From NCBI RefSeq assembly GCF_001275135.1, contig NZ_LFQU01000017.1:1-64000 (forward strand): DNA of 64,000 nucleotides, written 5' to 3'. The notes below the pieces were generated by a model. That model was not told where the DNA came from, searched no databases, and worked only from the letters and a program-made list of their open reading frames with translations. This stretch comes from Xylanibacter rarus. GTDB taxonomy: Bacteria; Bacteroidota; Bacteroidia; Bacteroidales; Bacteroidaceae. Of the stretch, positions 25,446 to 34,890 are shown piece by piece. Position numbers and translations under genes: made by a program. How positions within the stretch are numbered: position 1 is the first letter of the stretch; every line of letters begins with the position of its first letter.

Positions 25446-28400
25446 TTATTTAACGACAAACTTCATTGTATTTACGTTACCGTCGATGTAAACTTTAACG
25501 ATGTAAACACCTGCCGGAACATTGCCGAGGCTGTAACTGCCTGGAGCAACCTCGGTGGCAGCGACTGCCATTCCGCCTGTTGAGAATACTTCGATGTAGT
25601 CGTATTCTCCGTTAACAGTAATAGAGCGTCCGTCAGCAGAGATGTTAAAGCCGCCATTCTCAACAGAAACAATGCCACTAGCGTCAACAGAGAAGTCGAT
25701 AGTGCTCATTTCTGTCTTTCCTGAAGTGTAAGATGCTATCACGCCTGCAGTGTGATTGCCTGCACTAAGGTTTGTGAACGTGTATGTAGTAGCATCTTGT
25801 TGAGCAACCTTATTGCCGTCAAGGTAAACCTCATATAAACCGTCTAAAGAAGGAGAACGCAGAGACGGAGATTTATAACCTGTATTTCTGCTTATGTAAG
25901 CTGGTGCAGCCAATGCATCTGCGAGTCCGTAGCGTACATCATCAATACGGAATACGCGCTTCTGGTCAGATATGCAGCGTATTGCCACATACTTAGCTTC
26001 TTTAGGTATGTCATATGAATATTGCATCCAATAGCTCTGTGCCTCAGTTGCATCCTGTACCTTTACGAAGCTTTCCGGCTGCATGTCGGTTGTTGAATAC
26101 AGAACCTCAAAGCTTTCAAGGTAGCTATATTCTGCGCTTGTAGCGTAGAATGTGAACTTGAAGTCTTCCTTGAAGTAGAGCTTAGGAGTTATCATCCAGT
26201 CGTCATTAGAGTTTCCATAAGAAGCCCATGCAGTCTGACATTTGCTTCCGTTGTATGGTGCAAGATAAGATATATCTGTAGATGAAGGCGTAGTAGCGCT
26301 TTGGTTGAAAACCATGTATGCCATAGGCTCAAATATACCCGGCCATTCATATCCCATGAGTCCGCCAGTCTCGCAACCATCGCCGTCGATATACTGCCAT
26401 CCGATAGCGCCCGGAGAGTTTATTGCGAAGTCTTCATGGCTTTCAAAGTCATCAAAGAACACGTTAGGATAATTCCACATAAATATGCGCTCATTGCCGT
26501 TGGCACCCTCCTCAATTATCAGGTTGTAAGGCTTAACTCTATTTTCAGTGATGTTATATGCAAATTCGTAAGAGTCGTCAGTGCTTACATTTATCTTATC
26601 AGTATGCGTGTTGAAGCCGTCGAGGACGATGCTCATGTCATAGACGCTCTTCCATACATTCTCTATCACAACGACTCCTGCATCATCGGCTGTGCCTGTG
26701 TACAGGTGAATTCCGTCTGAAATAACGACATGTGCGCCGTAAGCCTCATTTTCAGGAGTATCTGTAGTTATACGGAATGTAATATCAGTGTTCATTTTAT
26801 TTCCGATAGTGTCTGAAACAGACGCTGTTGCAAGATCGCCACCTGTGTATACCGCTTTTACCGCATAAGCGTAAACGCCTTGTTCCATGCTTTGCCAGTC
26901 TTTGTCTTCATAACTGCGTGCCTGCTGATTTTCAGAAAGCAGCTTCCAGTTTGCCTCGTTGGCAATGTCTGATGACTTCATTCTGTAGACATTATAGCGT
27001 ATGCGGCTCTGCGGAGTCTTCATCATTGGAGATTCATCAAGATTAGGCTGAACATCACAGTCTCTTGACTCAAGCTCAACGTAAGTAGCGTTGTTGTCAG
27101 CGCTGTTTCTGTATACGAAACGTTTAGTATTGTTTGCAGCAGACTTGAATTCTGTAGAGTCTTCAGGCACTGTGAACGGAGCGGCTATAGGACGAATGAG
27201 GAAGTTGTTGTGGAATCTTTCGTCAGCCTGTCCTTCAAGATAAAGATACTCTCCCGTAGTATAATCAGCAGTGAAGCAGTTTACGCCTTCCACGAAAGGA
27301 TACTTCTCTTTGTCTCCGGCACCGTCAATGCCGACAGTCATGCCAACGTAATTAGAGTTAGATATAGCCAGATAATAGCCGTTGGGGGCGTCTACTGGAG
27401 CTGGCAGTGTGTATGAGTTCCACTGTCCGTCTGTAGCCTGTACATAGGTGTTCTGGTAGAGCAACTTGTCGGTTGGCTCTCCGTTTTCGTCAAGATCGAA
27501 GATGCTCAGACGTACGCTGTACATACTAGAAGCTGAGTTAACAAAGAATTCTACTCCGTGTATGCTTGAAGGTTCGCGTTTTACAACACCGAACATCGAA
27601 TTTTCTGTTGCAGTTCCAATTCCAACTGATGTGGTCAGGGTTCCGTCGTCAATGCGCTGCAATACTGCGTCGTTGGCAGGAGCGTTCCATGTTACATTAG
27701 CAGAGGTTCCGTCTTCAATGACAGTAACCTTGCCGGCTGGCTTCTGGTTGTCAAGAAGTGTTATTGTACCAAGGTCTGTGTCGCTTTCAACTCCAAAGTT
27801 CTTAGTTCCCTCGAGAAGCTTATTCTTTGTTATACTTACAGCGTAGTTATCGTCTTTGAATACGTCAGCAAAGCTGAATGTTCCGTCTGTGGCTGTTTCT
27901 GTTTCTTTGTTGTCGTATCCGCTTAGAACAACCTTTGCACCTGCTACCGGTTCGCCTGCAACATCGACAACAATACCGCTGATCTTGTATGTAGGCCGTG
28001 CGGTCATTTCGATGTCGCATTGAGTAACATTGTGTTCGGTTACTGATGCCGATGCAGAAGCATTTTCATATCCTAGGGCCTGTACGTCTATGTCGTAGTT
28101 TCCTTCGGGGAGATACTCTAGACGGTATTTGCCTTCATTGTCTGTAACAGATTTAAATTCTCCGCCATTAGTGATGACTGTTGCTCCTGCTACGGGTTTG
28201 CCGTCACAGGTTATTATACCCTCAACATACCCTTCGTGGTCCTCACTTACCTGTATATTGCCGACACTCAGCTTATAGTTTGCGTAATATGTGCGGTATA
28301 AGAAACCGATGTTGTATTCTCCTGTAGCTTTAATCTCAGGAAGATTTGCACGCAGGCTTACAACCTGATCAGATACGATTTCAAACTGGTTGATGCTGTC

Positions 28401-30188
28401 CTGTGAAGCTATGTCTGTTCCCTGTCCGAATGATACGGCCAGTGTCTCCATTACTTTATTGCTTCCTGGCAGTGCATCGAATGTAACCTTATATCTCTTG
28501 CCTGCTTCAAACTTTATGCGCGGTGATATCAGCCAGTCGGCAGCGACAACCTCATCATAATTATATGAACATGTTGCTCCTTTTAATGTGCCGAACATTC
28601 CGTCTGACCATGCCCATGTTTCATAATTGCCGTTAGCGTCTATAGTTGTCCATAGTTTGAACTCATCGAGATTGTTAAATTCAAAGGTAATAGGGCTTGT
28701 GTATGCCGGTCCGAGGATAACTGTTTCTGATCTTACGCTGTCGCCGGTGGCGTTGTCTGTATGCGGAACTATTGCATAGGTGTATCTGCCCATTTCTGTC
28801 AGAGTTTCGTCTGTGAATGATGTTTCTTTTATTGCTGTAGCAACCTTTTCGCCTTCAAGACTGCTGTCCTTAAATCTGATAACATCATAATTCAGAGTAT
28901 TTACGTCGATGTATGAGCTCAGCTTGCCCTCTGTAGGCGCTGTCCATGACAGCTGTCCATTGTTGCCGTCTGCAATAAGCTTGATGTCGGTAACTCCCAG
29001 AGGATCTCCTTTTCCTACATATGAGCCAACGCTGGCTCTGTCTCCGCGGCCAATGCTGTTTCCGGGGACAATTCTGTATGTGTAGTATCCGCGTTCTGTG
29101 ATGTTGTTGTCGGTCCATGTCTGATGGCCGCCTATTGTCGGGTTGACTATAGAGTCTACTTTCACGCCGTCTCTCAGCACAAGCACATAGCTAAGTTCCT
29201 CGAGTGTGCCTCCTCTGCCATATGTCTTTGACGGGTTGTCCCACTCAAGTGTTGCTGTGAGTGCACCATTTTGGCCTCTAGTGATGCTAAGATTTTGCAC
29301 TTTTGCCGGAGCACTGGCTTCAGCAACTGTAAACGGTACGGATATGCCTTGAAGTGCAGCTTGAGCAGAATCCTGAAACTTAGCAAATGGAGTTACATGA
29401 GCTGTCTTAGTGTCAATCATGACAGCATCATAAACCCATGATGATGTAGACCAATTATAAGTGCTGAATCTAAGATAAAGTTTTCCGCTGTCATTATCAT
29501 AAAACAGACAGTCGCTTGTGTACATGAAAGCACCACCTGGATTATAGTCCAGTGTTCCTATATATTGGCATTCGCATGTATGCTGATTAATCTTATATAA
29601 AGAACCCCAGTAGCTTACTCCGTACATTTCTCCGTCATAAGTGGCTGCCATCACGTGCATGTGCTCTTCCATGTCAGATGCCTGCGCAGCAGAATTGATG
29701 ACATCATAAGTGAATGTTCCTACATTTGTTATTGCTCCGGTTTCAAGGTCAACCTTAACAAGACCGTCTCCGCCGTTGAAACTGTTAAGGCCATACATCG
29801 TTCCACTTTGATAATCATACGAAAAGTTGCTGACAGCTTGCCCATTATCTACGCCTCCGTAGTCAGCAATCTGCCTTTGTGTCTTGCTCTCCATGTCGAA
29901 AGCCCAAAGTCCGTGCACCTTAATTCCACTATAAGTCTGCTCATACTCAAAATAATAATAGGTGTCGTCAACAATCTGTCCACCGCAGACTTTGTTGTAT
30001 GTCATTGCTTGAAACAGACTTACATTCTTGATGGTGTCTCCAATTTCGAATGTGTAGATACCTTTACCATAGTCTTCTCTGTCAGACAATGCATAGGCGG
30101 TCTTGAAGTCAGAGGCAAAAGCCTGACATAAGACCCCGGATAACACGCAAAGCGATGTCACAAGATAATAATGTAATTTGCTTTTCAT
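25446..30188 (-). CDS. Large secreted multidomain protein with probable T9SS C-terminal domain
   Basis: 1580 residues. Signal peptide (about 1-25). Residues 26-290 resemble a propeller-like sensor region (ESKTQRQIADYGGVDNGQ, YDGEMYGVSYWGSLYKI). Next come fibronectin-III-like parts (about 295-490), a choice-of-anchor-like jelly roll with DWLISPRIKFEAG near 550, two carboxypeptidase-regulatory-like repeats (VEGIITCDGKPVAGATV near 660 and ISGIVVDVAGEPVAGAKV near 740), further beta domains, a second anchor-J-like domain (FFDDFESHEDFAINSPG near 1245, NDDWMITPKLYF near 1320), and a C-terminal tail GVYIVKVYIDGNVNTMKFV typical of type IX sorting domains. Likely exported to the surface as an adhesin or glycan/protein binder; ligand unknown. 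Minus-strand TATCTTTG at 30239-30246. Confidence 0.8.
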   Translation of the reverse strand: MKSKLHYYLVTSLCVLSGVLCQAFASDFKTAYALSDREDYGKGIYTFEIGDTIKNVSLFQAMTYNKVCGGQIVDDTYYYFEYEQTYSGIKVHGLWAFDMESKTQRQIADYGGVDNGQAVSNFSYDYQSGTMYGLNSFNGGDGLVKVDLETGAITNVGTFTYDVINSAAQASDMEEHMHVMAATYDGEMYGVSYWGSLYKINQHTCECQYIGTLDYNPGGAFMYTSDCLFYDNDSGKLYLRFSTYNWSTSSWVYDAVMIDTKTAHVTPFAKFQDSAQAALQGISVPFTVAEASAPAKVQNLSITRGQNGALTATLEWDNPSKTYGRGGTLEELSYVLVLRDGVKVDSIVNPTIGGHQTWTDNNITERGYYTYRIVPGNSIGRGDRASVGSYVGKGDPLGVTDIKLIADGNNGQLSWTAPTEGKLSSYIDVNTLNYDVIRFKDSSLEGEKVATAIKETSFTDETLTEMGRYTYAIVPHTDNATGDSVRSETVILGPAYTSPITFEFNNLDEFKLWTTIDANGNYETWAWSDGMFGTLKGATCSYNYDEVVAADWLISPRIKFEAGKRYKVTFDALPGSNKVMETLAVSFGQGTDIASQDSINQFEIVSDQVVSLRANLPEIKATGEYNIGFLYRTYYANYKLSVGNIQVSEDHEGYVEGIITCDGKPVAGATVITNGGEFKSVTDNEGKYRLEYLPEGNYDIDVQALGYENASASASVTEHNVTQCDIEMTARPTYKISGIVVDVAGEPVAGAKVVLSGYDNKETETATDGTFSFADVFKDDNYAVSITKNKLLEGTKNFGVESDTDLGTITLLDNQKPAGKVTVIEDGTSANVTWNAPANDAVLQRIDDGTLTTSVGIGTATENSMFGVVKREPSSIHGVEFFVNSASSMYSVRLSIFDLDENGEPTDKLLYQNTYVQATDGQWNSYTLPAPVDAPNGYYLAISNSNYVGMTVGIDGAGDKEKYPFVEGVNCFTADYTTGEYLYLEGQADERFHNNFLIRPIAAPFTVPEDSTEFKSAANNTKRFVYRNSADNNATYVELESRDCDVQPNLDESPMMKTPQSRIRYNVYRMKSSDIANEANWKLLSENQQARSYEDKDWQSMEQGVYAYAVKAVYTGGDLATASVSDTIGNKMNTDITFRITTDTPENEAYGAHVVISDGIHLYTGTADDAGVVVIENVWKSVYDMSIVLDGFNTHTDKINVSTDDSYEFAYNITENRVKPYNLIIEEGANGNERIFMWNYPNVFFDDFESHEDFAINSPGAIGWQYIDGDGCETGGLMGYEWPGIFEPMAYMVFNQSATTPSSTDISYLAPYNGSKCQTAWASYGNSNDDWMITPKLYFKEDFKFTFYATSAEYSYLESFEVLYSTTDMQPESFVKVQDATEAQSYWMQYSYDIPKEAKYVAIRCISDQKRVFRIDDVRYGLADALAAPAYISRNTGYKSPSLRSPSLDGLYEVYLDGNKVAQQDATTYTFTNLSAGNHTAGVIASYTSGKTEMSTIDFSVDASGIVSVENGGFNISADGRSITVNGEYDYIEVFSTGGMAVAATEVAPGSYSLGNVPAGVYIVKVYIDGNVNTMKFVVK

Positions 30189-30238
30189 GTGTTTAAAATT
30201 TAAATTAATACTATATCAGTTAACTGATTTTTTCAATA

Positions 30239-30246
30239 CAAAGATA
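30239..30246 (-). promoter_or_regulatory. -7 box of the 1580-residue gene
   Basis: The minus strand reads TATCTTTG about 50 bp before the ATG. A TTTG on the minus strand at 30270-30273 is 23 bp upstream, slightly outside the usual spacing. Confidence 0.6.
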
Positions 30247-30345
30247 AATAAAAACATTGTTTGTTGTAACAAAATGTATAAAAAATGGCCGCTGTCAGTT
30301 TTTATCTATATACTTTTGAGCGTTATAGCTGAAAAATTGTGATAT

Positions 30346-30382
30346 TTTGCTATCATGAAGTCATCTTAAATTAGTAACTTTG
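30346..30382 (+). promoter_or_regulatory. Promoter of the M6 protease gene
   Basis: TTTG at 30346-30349 and TAACTTTG at 30375-30382, about 30 bp upstream of the ATG. The 25-bp spacing is longer than usual, so the -33 part is tentative. Confidence 0.55.
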
Positions 30383-30412
30383 CAAACAGTTAAACGTTAA
30401 AAAAATAGAACT

Positions 30413-32953
30413 ATGAAAAGATTATTGCAATTTTTATTCTTTGCTTTCATCTATGTCATGACAGTGGAAGCAGTGCCGGCATATCGTGGTGCGATAAATG
30501 CTTTGCAGCCAGACGGAACAACCATCACTTTTTATATAAATGGTGATGAGCATTGGCATCAATGCATAAGCACTGACGGATATCTGCTCAAGCAGGACGA
30601 AGACGGAGGATACAGGTATGCAAGCTTGACAGATAAAAATATGCTGACAATTCAGGACTCGCCTTTGGCGCATAATCCAAGTATGCGCTCTCTCGCTGAA
30701 ATAAGATATGTAGGCAAGCTGAAAAAGGCAACAGAATTGATGAATAATATATCAAGGCCTGACAGAATAAATAAGGCAATGAAGCAGAATGGCAGCAACT
30801 CTCGTTTTAAAGTGGGAAATTATCCTACTACAGGAGAGGGGCGTTGTCTTGTACTTTTGGTAGAATTTGCAGATAAGGATTTTTCTCTTGACAAAGACTT
30901 TCATGACCGTATGCTCAATGAAAGCGGATTTAGCGACAATGGAGCTACAGGCTCTGCGAGAGACTATTACATTGCACAGTCAAGTGGGGTATTCGTACCA
31001 CATTTTGATATCGTAGGTCCTATAAAACTATCGCACAATACGGCATATTATGGTAGTGACAGTTTTATGACAACTGATCAAAATGCAGGTCTTATGATAA
31101 AAGAGGCATGTCAGTTGGCAGACTCAGAATATGAAATAGACTTTTCGCAATATGATGGTGATGGTGACGGAAAGGTGGACATGGTATATGTTATTTATGC
31201 AGGTTATGGACAGCATGCCGGCGGCGGCTCTAATACAATCTGGCCACATAAATATCTTTTGTCTGCATATAACATAAATTTGAATCTAGATGGCAAGACG
31301 GTTGACACGTATGCCTGTTCGTCTGAACTTTTCGGCAACAGTGGTGTGCAGTCGTCAGGTATAGGCACAGTTTGTCATGAATTCAGCCATGTGCTGGGGC
31401 TTGCGGATCATTATAACACATTAGATGCCACGGATTATAAACTTGGTTCATATGATATAATGGAGTATGGCCCTTATAATAATGACGGCAAGACGCCTCC
31501 GTCATATAATGCATTTGAACGTATGACTTTGGGCTGGCTGACTCCTGTAGAGTTGACTGAACCTACCGACAATGTTACGATGGGGCATCTGGCAGAGACA
31601 AACTCTGCATATATACTTACGACAAGCAATGAAAATGAATTCTATCTTATGGAGAACCGTCAGCAGCAAGGCTGGGACAGATATATCCCGTCAGGAGGAC
31701 TTATGATAACGCATGTTGACTATAATGAAAATGTATGGAATAACAATAGCGTTAACGACGACACATCACACCCGAGATTCCATTTAGTTCCTGCAGATAA
31801 TCATCTTGCGTATAATGCGGTTGCCGGTGGTAATACTGAGGAAAAGGATTTGTATCCTATTTCGTCTAATAACAGTTTTACGGACATTTCAACTCCGGCA
31901 GCACAGCCATACACGGGGGAAACTTTAGATAAATGGATTACAGACATAAGTGACGATAACGGGACTATTGTATTTAATTTCATGTCAAATCATCTTAAAA
32001 CGCCAAAAAATATCAAGGCAGATGTAAATAGCAATGATAGTTTTACGGCATCTTGGGATATGGTTGAACATGCAAGCAGCTATGTGATCAACCTTTATAA
32101 GTTGGGATATAAATCAGAACAGAAGGTCGCTTTGCAGGAAGGTTTTTACATGATGACATCAGGAACTTCTGAATCAGCAAATTCTACAGATATAAGTGAA
32201 AGTATTGATGATTATGTAACTGAAAAAGGCTGGACAGGAAGTAAGGTTTATCAGGCAGGCGGCTGGTGTCAGATTGGAAATGTTTCAGAAGGCGGTATGC
32301 TCACCACACCTGTGTTGAATCTTAAACGATATGATGGTAATTTCGCGGTGGCAGTAACGGTAAAGGCTGCTTCTGGTGAAACGCCTGTTTTCAGCGTCAG
32401 CGCAAATGGAATGAGCGGCAAGACAAGAATAAACAGCGTATGCCGTACATACTTGTTCCGTTTCAACAACGGTATTTCAAAAACACCTGTTACTTTTGCC
32501 ACTAATTTAGGACGTGCCATAATAGATTCTATAACAATTGTAAGAGGTGAAGACGATGGATTGTTTGATGACGCCAAAGTGGTTGAGGTAAGCGGCGAAC
32601 CTGAAGTAATTGAGGGTGAAGTTGAAGATACAGACTTCCTGCATACTGACACTGTTACAGTTGATGGCGTGAAAGAGCTTTATTATACGTTCAAGGATCT
32701 GGAGCAAAAATCATATTACGCGTTTGCTGTAAAAGCTGTAAGCAGTGATGCTGAATCGGCATTCTCTGAAGAAGTGGTTGTTTATACAGACGAGTCATCG
32801 GCTATAACGATGCCCGATAATGATAAATATGGTTTAGACAATGCACCTGTAAGTATTTTCACCATTGATGGAAGAAAGGTTGAAAATATGAACGTTCCAG
32901 GTATTTATATTATTAAGAAAGGAAATACTGTTAGAAAAATAGCGACATATTAA
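30413..32953 (+). CDS. M6-family secreted metalloprotease with T9SS-like tail
   Basis: 846 residues. Signal peptide (about 1-20), a propeptide-like region (about 25-125), then the M6 (immune inhibitor A) catalytic domain: RCLVLLVEFADKDFS near 143, DGDGDGKVDMVYVIYAGYG near 245 and the zinc motif CHEFSHVLGLADHYN near 322 (HExxHxxGxxDxY). It is followed by fibronectin-III-like segments (about 530-790) and a C-terminal tail, FTIDGRKVENMNVPGIYII, resembling a type IX sorting domain. Predicted to be secreted and to digest host or dietary protein. It is 11 bp upstream of the Omp28-like gene, so the two likely form an operon. All catalytic residues are present. Confidence 0.88.
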   Translation: MKRLLQFLFFAFIYVMTVEAVPAYRGAINALQPDGTTITFYINGDEHWHQCISTDGYLLKQDEDGGYRYASLTDKNMLTIQDSPLAHNPSMRSLAEIRYVGKLKKATELMNNISRPDRINKAMKQNGSNSRFKVGNYPTTGEGRCLVLLVEFADKDFSLDKDFHDRMLNESGFSDNGATGSARDYYIAQSSGVFVPHFDIVGPIKLSHNTAYYGSDSFMTTDQNAGLMIKEACQLADSEYEIDFSQYDGDGDGKVDMVYVIYAGYGQHAGGGSNTIWPHKYLLSAYNINLNLDGKTVDTYACSSELFGNSGVQSSGIGTVCHEFSHVLGLADHYNTLDATDYKLGSYDIMEYGPYNNDGKTPPSYNAFERMTLGWLTPVELTEPTDNVTMGHLAETNSAYILTTSNENEFYLMENRQQQGWDRYIPSGGLMITHVDYNENVWNNNSVNDDTSHPRFHLVPADNHLAYNAVAGGNTEEKDLYPISSNNSFTDISTPAAQPYTGETLDKWITDISDDNGTIVFNFMSNHLKTPKNIKADVNSNDSFTASWDMVEHASSYVINLYKLGYKSEQKVALQEGFYMMTSGTSESANSTDISESIDDYVTEKGWTGSKVYQAGGWCQIGNVSEGGMLTTPVLNLKRYDGNFAVAVTVKAASGETPVFSVSANGMSGKTRINSVCRTYLFRFNNGISKTPVTFATNLGRAIIDSITIVRGEDDGLFDDAKVVEVSGEPEVIEGEVEDTDFLHTDTVTVDGVKELYYTFKDLEQKSYYAFAVKAVSSDAESAFSEEVVVYTDESSAITMPDNDKYGLDNAPVSIFTIDGRKVENMNVPGIYIIKKGNTVRKIATY

Positions 32954-32964
32954 CCCTAAATATT

Positions 32965-34764
32965 ATGAACATGAAGAAGAATGTTATTATTGCATGTACG
33001 GCCTTACTGCTTGCAGGCAGTGCGAAGGCACAGATTACTTATTTTAGCACAGGGTTTGATGAAGGCATACCGTCAGCTTTTACTTTGCATGATGTTGACG
33101 GACGTACACCGTCAACGGATATGCAAAATCTTGGATTTACTGTTGGAGTTCCATGGATTGCATACGAGGAGGGCAATGATGGCAATATGGTAGCATGTAG
33201 CACGTCTTGGTATAAAAACGCAGGAAAATCGGACGATTGGATGGTGACAGGGGCCATAGCAATAGAATCTGAAAAGACAGTGCTTTCATGGCGCTCGAGG
33301 GCTAGTGACAAAGATTATCGTGACGGGTATAAAATATACATATCAGAAAAAGGTACTGCAGTTGAAGACTTTGACAAGTCAGCGCCTTTGTTTGAAGTTT
33401 CAAAAGAAAGCTACAGCTGGACTGAACATGTTGTAGATCTCTCGGCATATGCAGGAAAAACTGTATATATAGCTTTTGTTAACGACAGTCAGGATAAAAA
33501 TTGTCTTTATGTCGATGATATCTTTGTTGGTGTGGAGTCTAATGTCGGATTGACGACAAATCTTGGACGTGTGATACAGCAATATGGTGATGTGGCTGTA
33601 TCAGGACAAGTTTTTGCCACAGGGGAAAAAAGCATAACGTCCTATAAAGTAGGATATAGAATTAACGGTGAAACTTATGAACAGGAGTTTGACGGAACAC
33701 TGGAGCCCGGCAAAAAGACAGATTTCGTCCTAGACAAGAAATTTAATATCTCGCGTAATCAGACTTCTGAATATGAAGTATGGATAAAGAGCGGCACAGA
33801 CAGCACTGGCGTAAAAGGGCGTGTGTCTGCATATCCCAGAAAACTTGTGTCAGAAGAGGTTACCGGAACATGGTGTGGTTATTGTGTAAGAGGTATTGTG
33901 GCAATGAAAGAGATGAACGAAAAATATCCGGACTCATTCATCGGCATCGCTATTCACTGCAGTAGTGCAGCATGGACAGATGCGATGTCATTTGGTGTTG
34001 AAGACTATCATGACTTGCTTTTCTCAAGATGTAATCTTTCTGGGTATCCTCGTTGTGTGTATAACCGAAATACAATGTATTCGATTGATCCGGGAGATAT
34101 GGAAACATATTATAAGCAGATTATGGATAATTCGACAAATAATTGCGGTATACAGCTTAATGCTTCGTATGATGAGGCTACAAATGGGATTACTGCAAAT
34201 ACGGACATTTATTTTGCAGCAGATATAGATAAAGCTGATTATCGTCTGGCATACGTTCTCGTTGAAAACAACGTACACCGTACCAATGAAGACATTGGTG
34301 TTCCGGAAGGAAAACCGACAGGATATGAGCAGAATAATTATTATGCAGATAACGCAATGGGAGAGATGGGCGGATTTGAAAACCTTCCGTCAACGATTCC
34401 TGCAGATCAGATGTGGTATAATGATGTGGCAAGAACAATATATCCTGATTATAATGGTGTATCTGGAGTTATACCGGAAACAATAAAAGAAGGAGACCAT
34501 TTTTCATATTCATGCTCTTTTGAGATACCAAAGAATGTGCTTGAAAAGAAAAACACAGAGCTTATAGTGTTGTTGATAAATAAGAATGGAATAATTGATA
34601 ACGCCGATAAGGTAGCCATTGATGGACTTACAACCGGTATTTATACAGTAAGGGATGATAACGTCGCAAATGAAGATGATGCGTATTATAATGTTAATGG
34701 CATGCGTGTGAATTATCCAGGTAAAGGTATATATATTCACAAGGGTAAGAAAATCTTAAAATAA
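32965..34764 (+). CDS. Omp28-like secreted protein with choice-of-anchor J domain
   Basis: 599 residues. Signal peptide ending SAKA near residue 22. The N-terminal domain (about 25-190) is choice-of-anchor J (cleaved adhesin) with YFSTGFDEGIPSAFTLHD and SDDWMVTGAIAI. The middle domain (about 290-470) is thioredoxin-like, with EVTGTWCGYCVRGIVAM near 308: a CxxC that is CGYC. This matches Omp28-related outer membrane proteins. The C-terminal end MRVNYPGKGIYIHKGKK looks like a short T9SS tail. Second gene of the M6 protease operon, with a terminator at 34808-34866. It could aid folding or disulphide exchange of surface proteins; that is inference. Confidence 0.8.
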   Translation: MNMKKNVIIACTALLLAGSAKAQITYFSTGFDEGIPSAFTLHDVDGRTPSTDMQNLGFTVGVPWIAYEEGNDGNMVACSTSWYKNAGKSDDWMVTGAIAIESEKTVLSWRSRASDKDYRDGYKIYISEKGTAVEDFDKSAPLFEVSKESYSWTEHVVDLSAYAGKTVYIAFVNDSQDKNCLYVDDIFVGVESNVGLTTNLGRVIQQYGDVAVSGQVFATGEKSITSYKVGYRINGETYEQEFDGTLEPGKKTDFVLDKKFNISRNQTSEYEVWIKSGTDSTGVKGRVSAYPRKLVSEEVTGTWCGYCVRGIVAMKEMNEKYPDSFIGIAIHCSSAAWTDAMSFGVEDYHDLLFSRCNLSGYPRCVYNRNTMYSIDPGDMETYYKQIMDNSTNNCGIQLNASYDEATNGITANTDIYFAADIDKADYRLAYVLVENNVHRTNEDIGVPEGKPTGYEQNNYYADNAMGEMGGFENLPSTIPADQMWYNDVARTIYPDYNGVSGVIPETIKEGDHFSYSCSFEIPKNVLEKKNTELIVLLINKNGIIDNADKVAIDGLTTGIYTVRDDNVANEDDAYYNVNGMRVNYPGKGIYIHKGKKILK

Positions 34765-34807
34765 TAATGCCATTGTTATATTTGAATAACTGAGACGTAT
34801 TTGTTGT

Positions 34808-34866
34808 AAGGCACTATAGAATATTTGTCCATTTATGCAAAATATTTTATAGTGCCTTTTTTATTA
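34808..34866 (+). terminator. Terminator of the M6 protease operon
   Basis: AAGGCACTATA pairs with TATAGTGCCTT, with inner AATATTT pairing with AAATATT, followed by a TTTTTTATT tract. It lies about 45 bp after the Omp28-like stop. Confidence 0.8.
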
Positions 34867-34890
34867 TAGTGCCGGATTGTAAATCAGATG

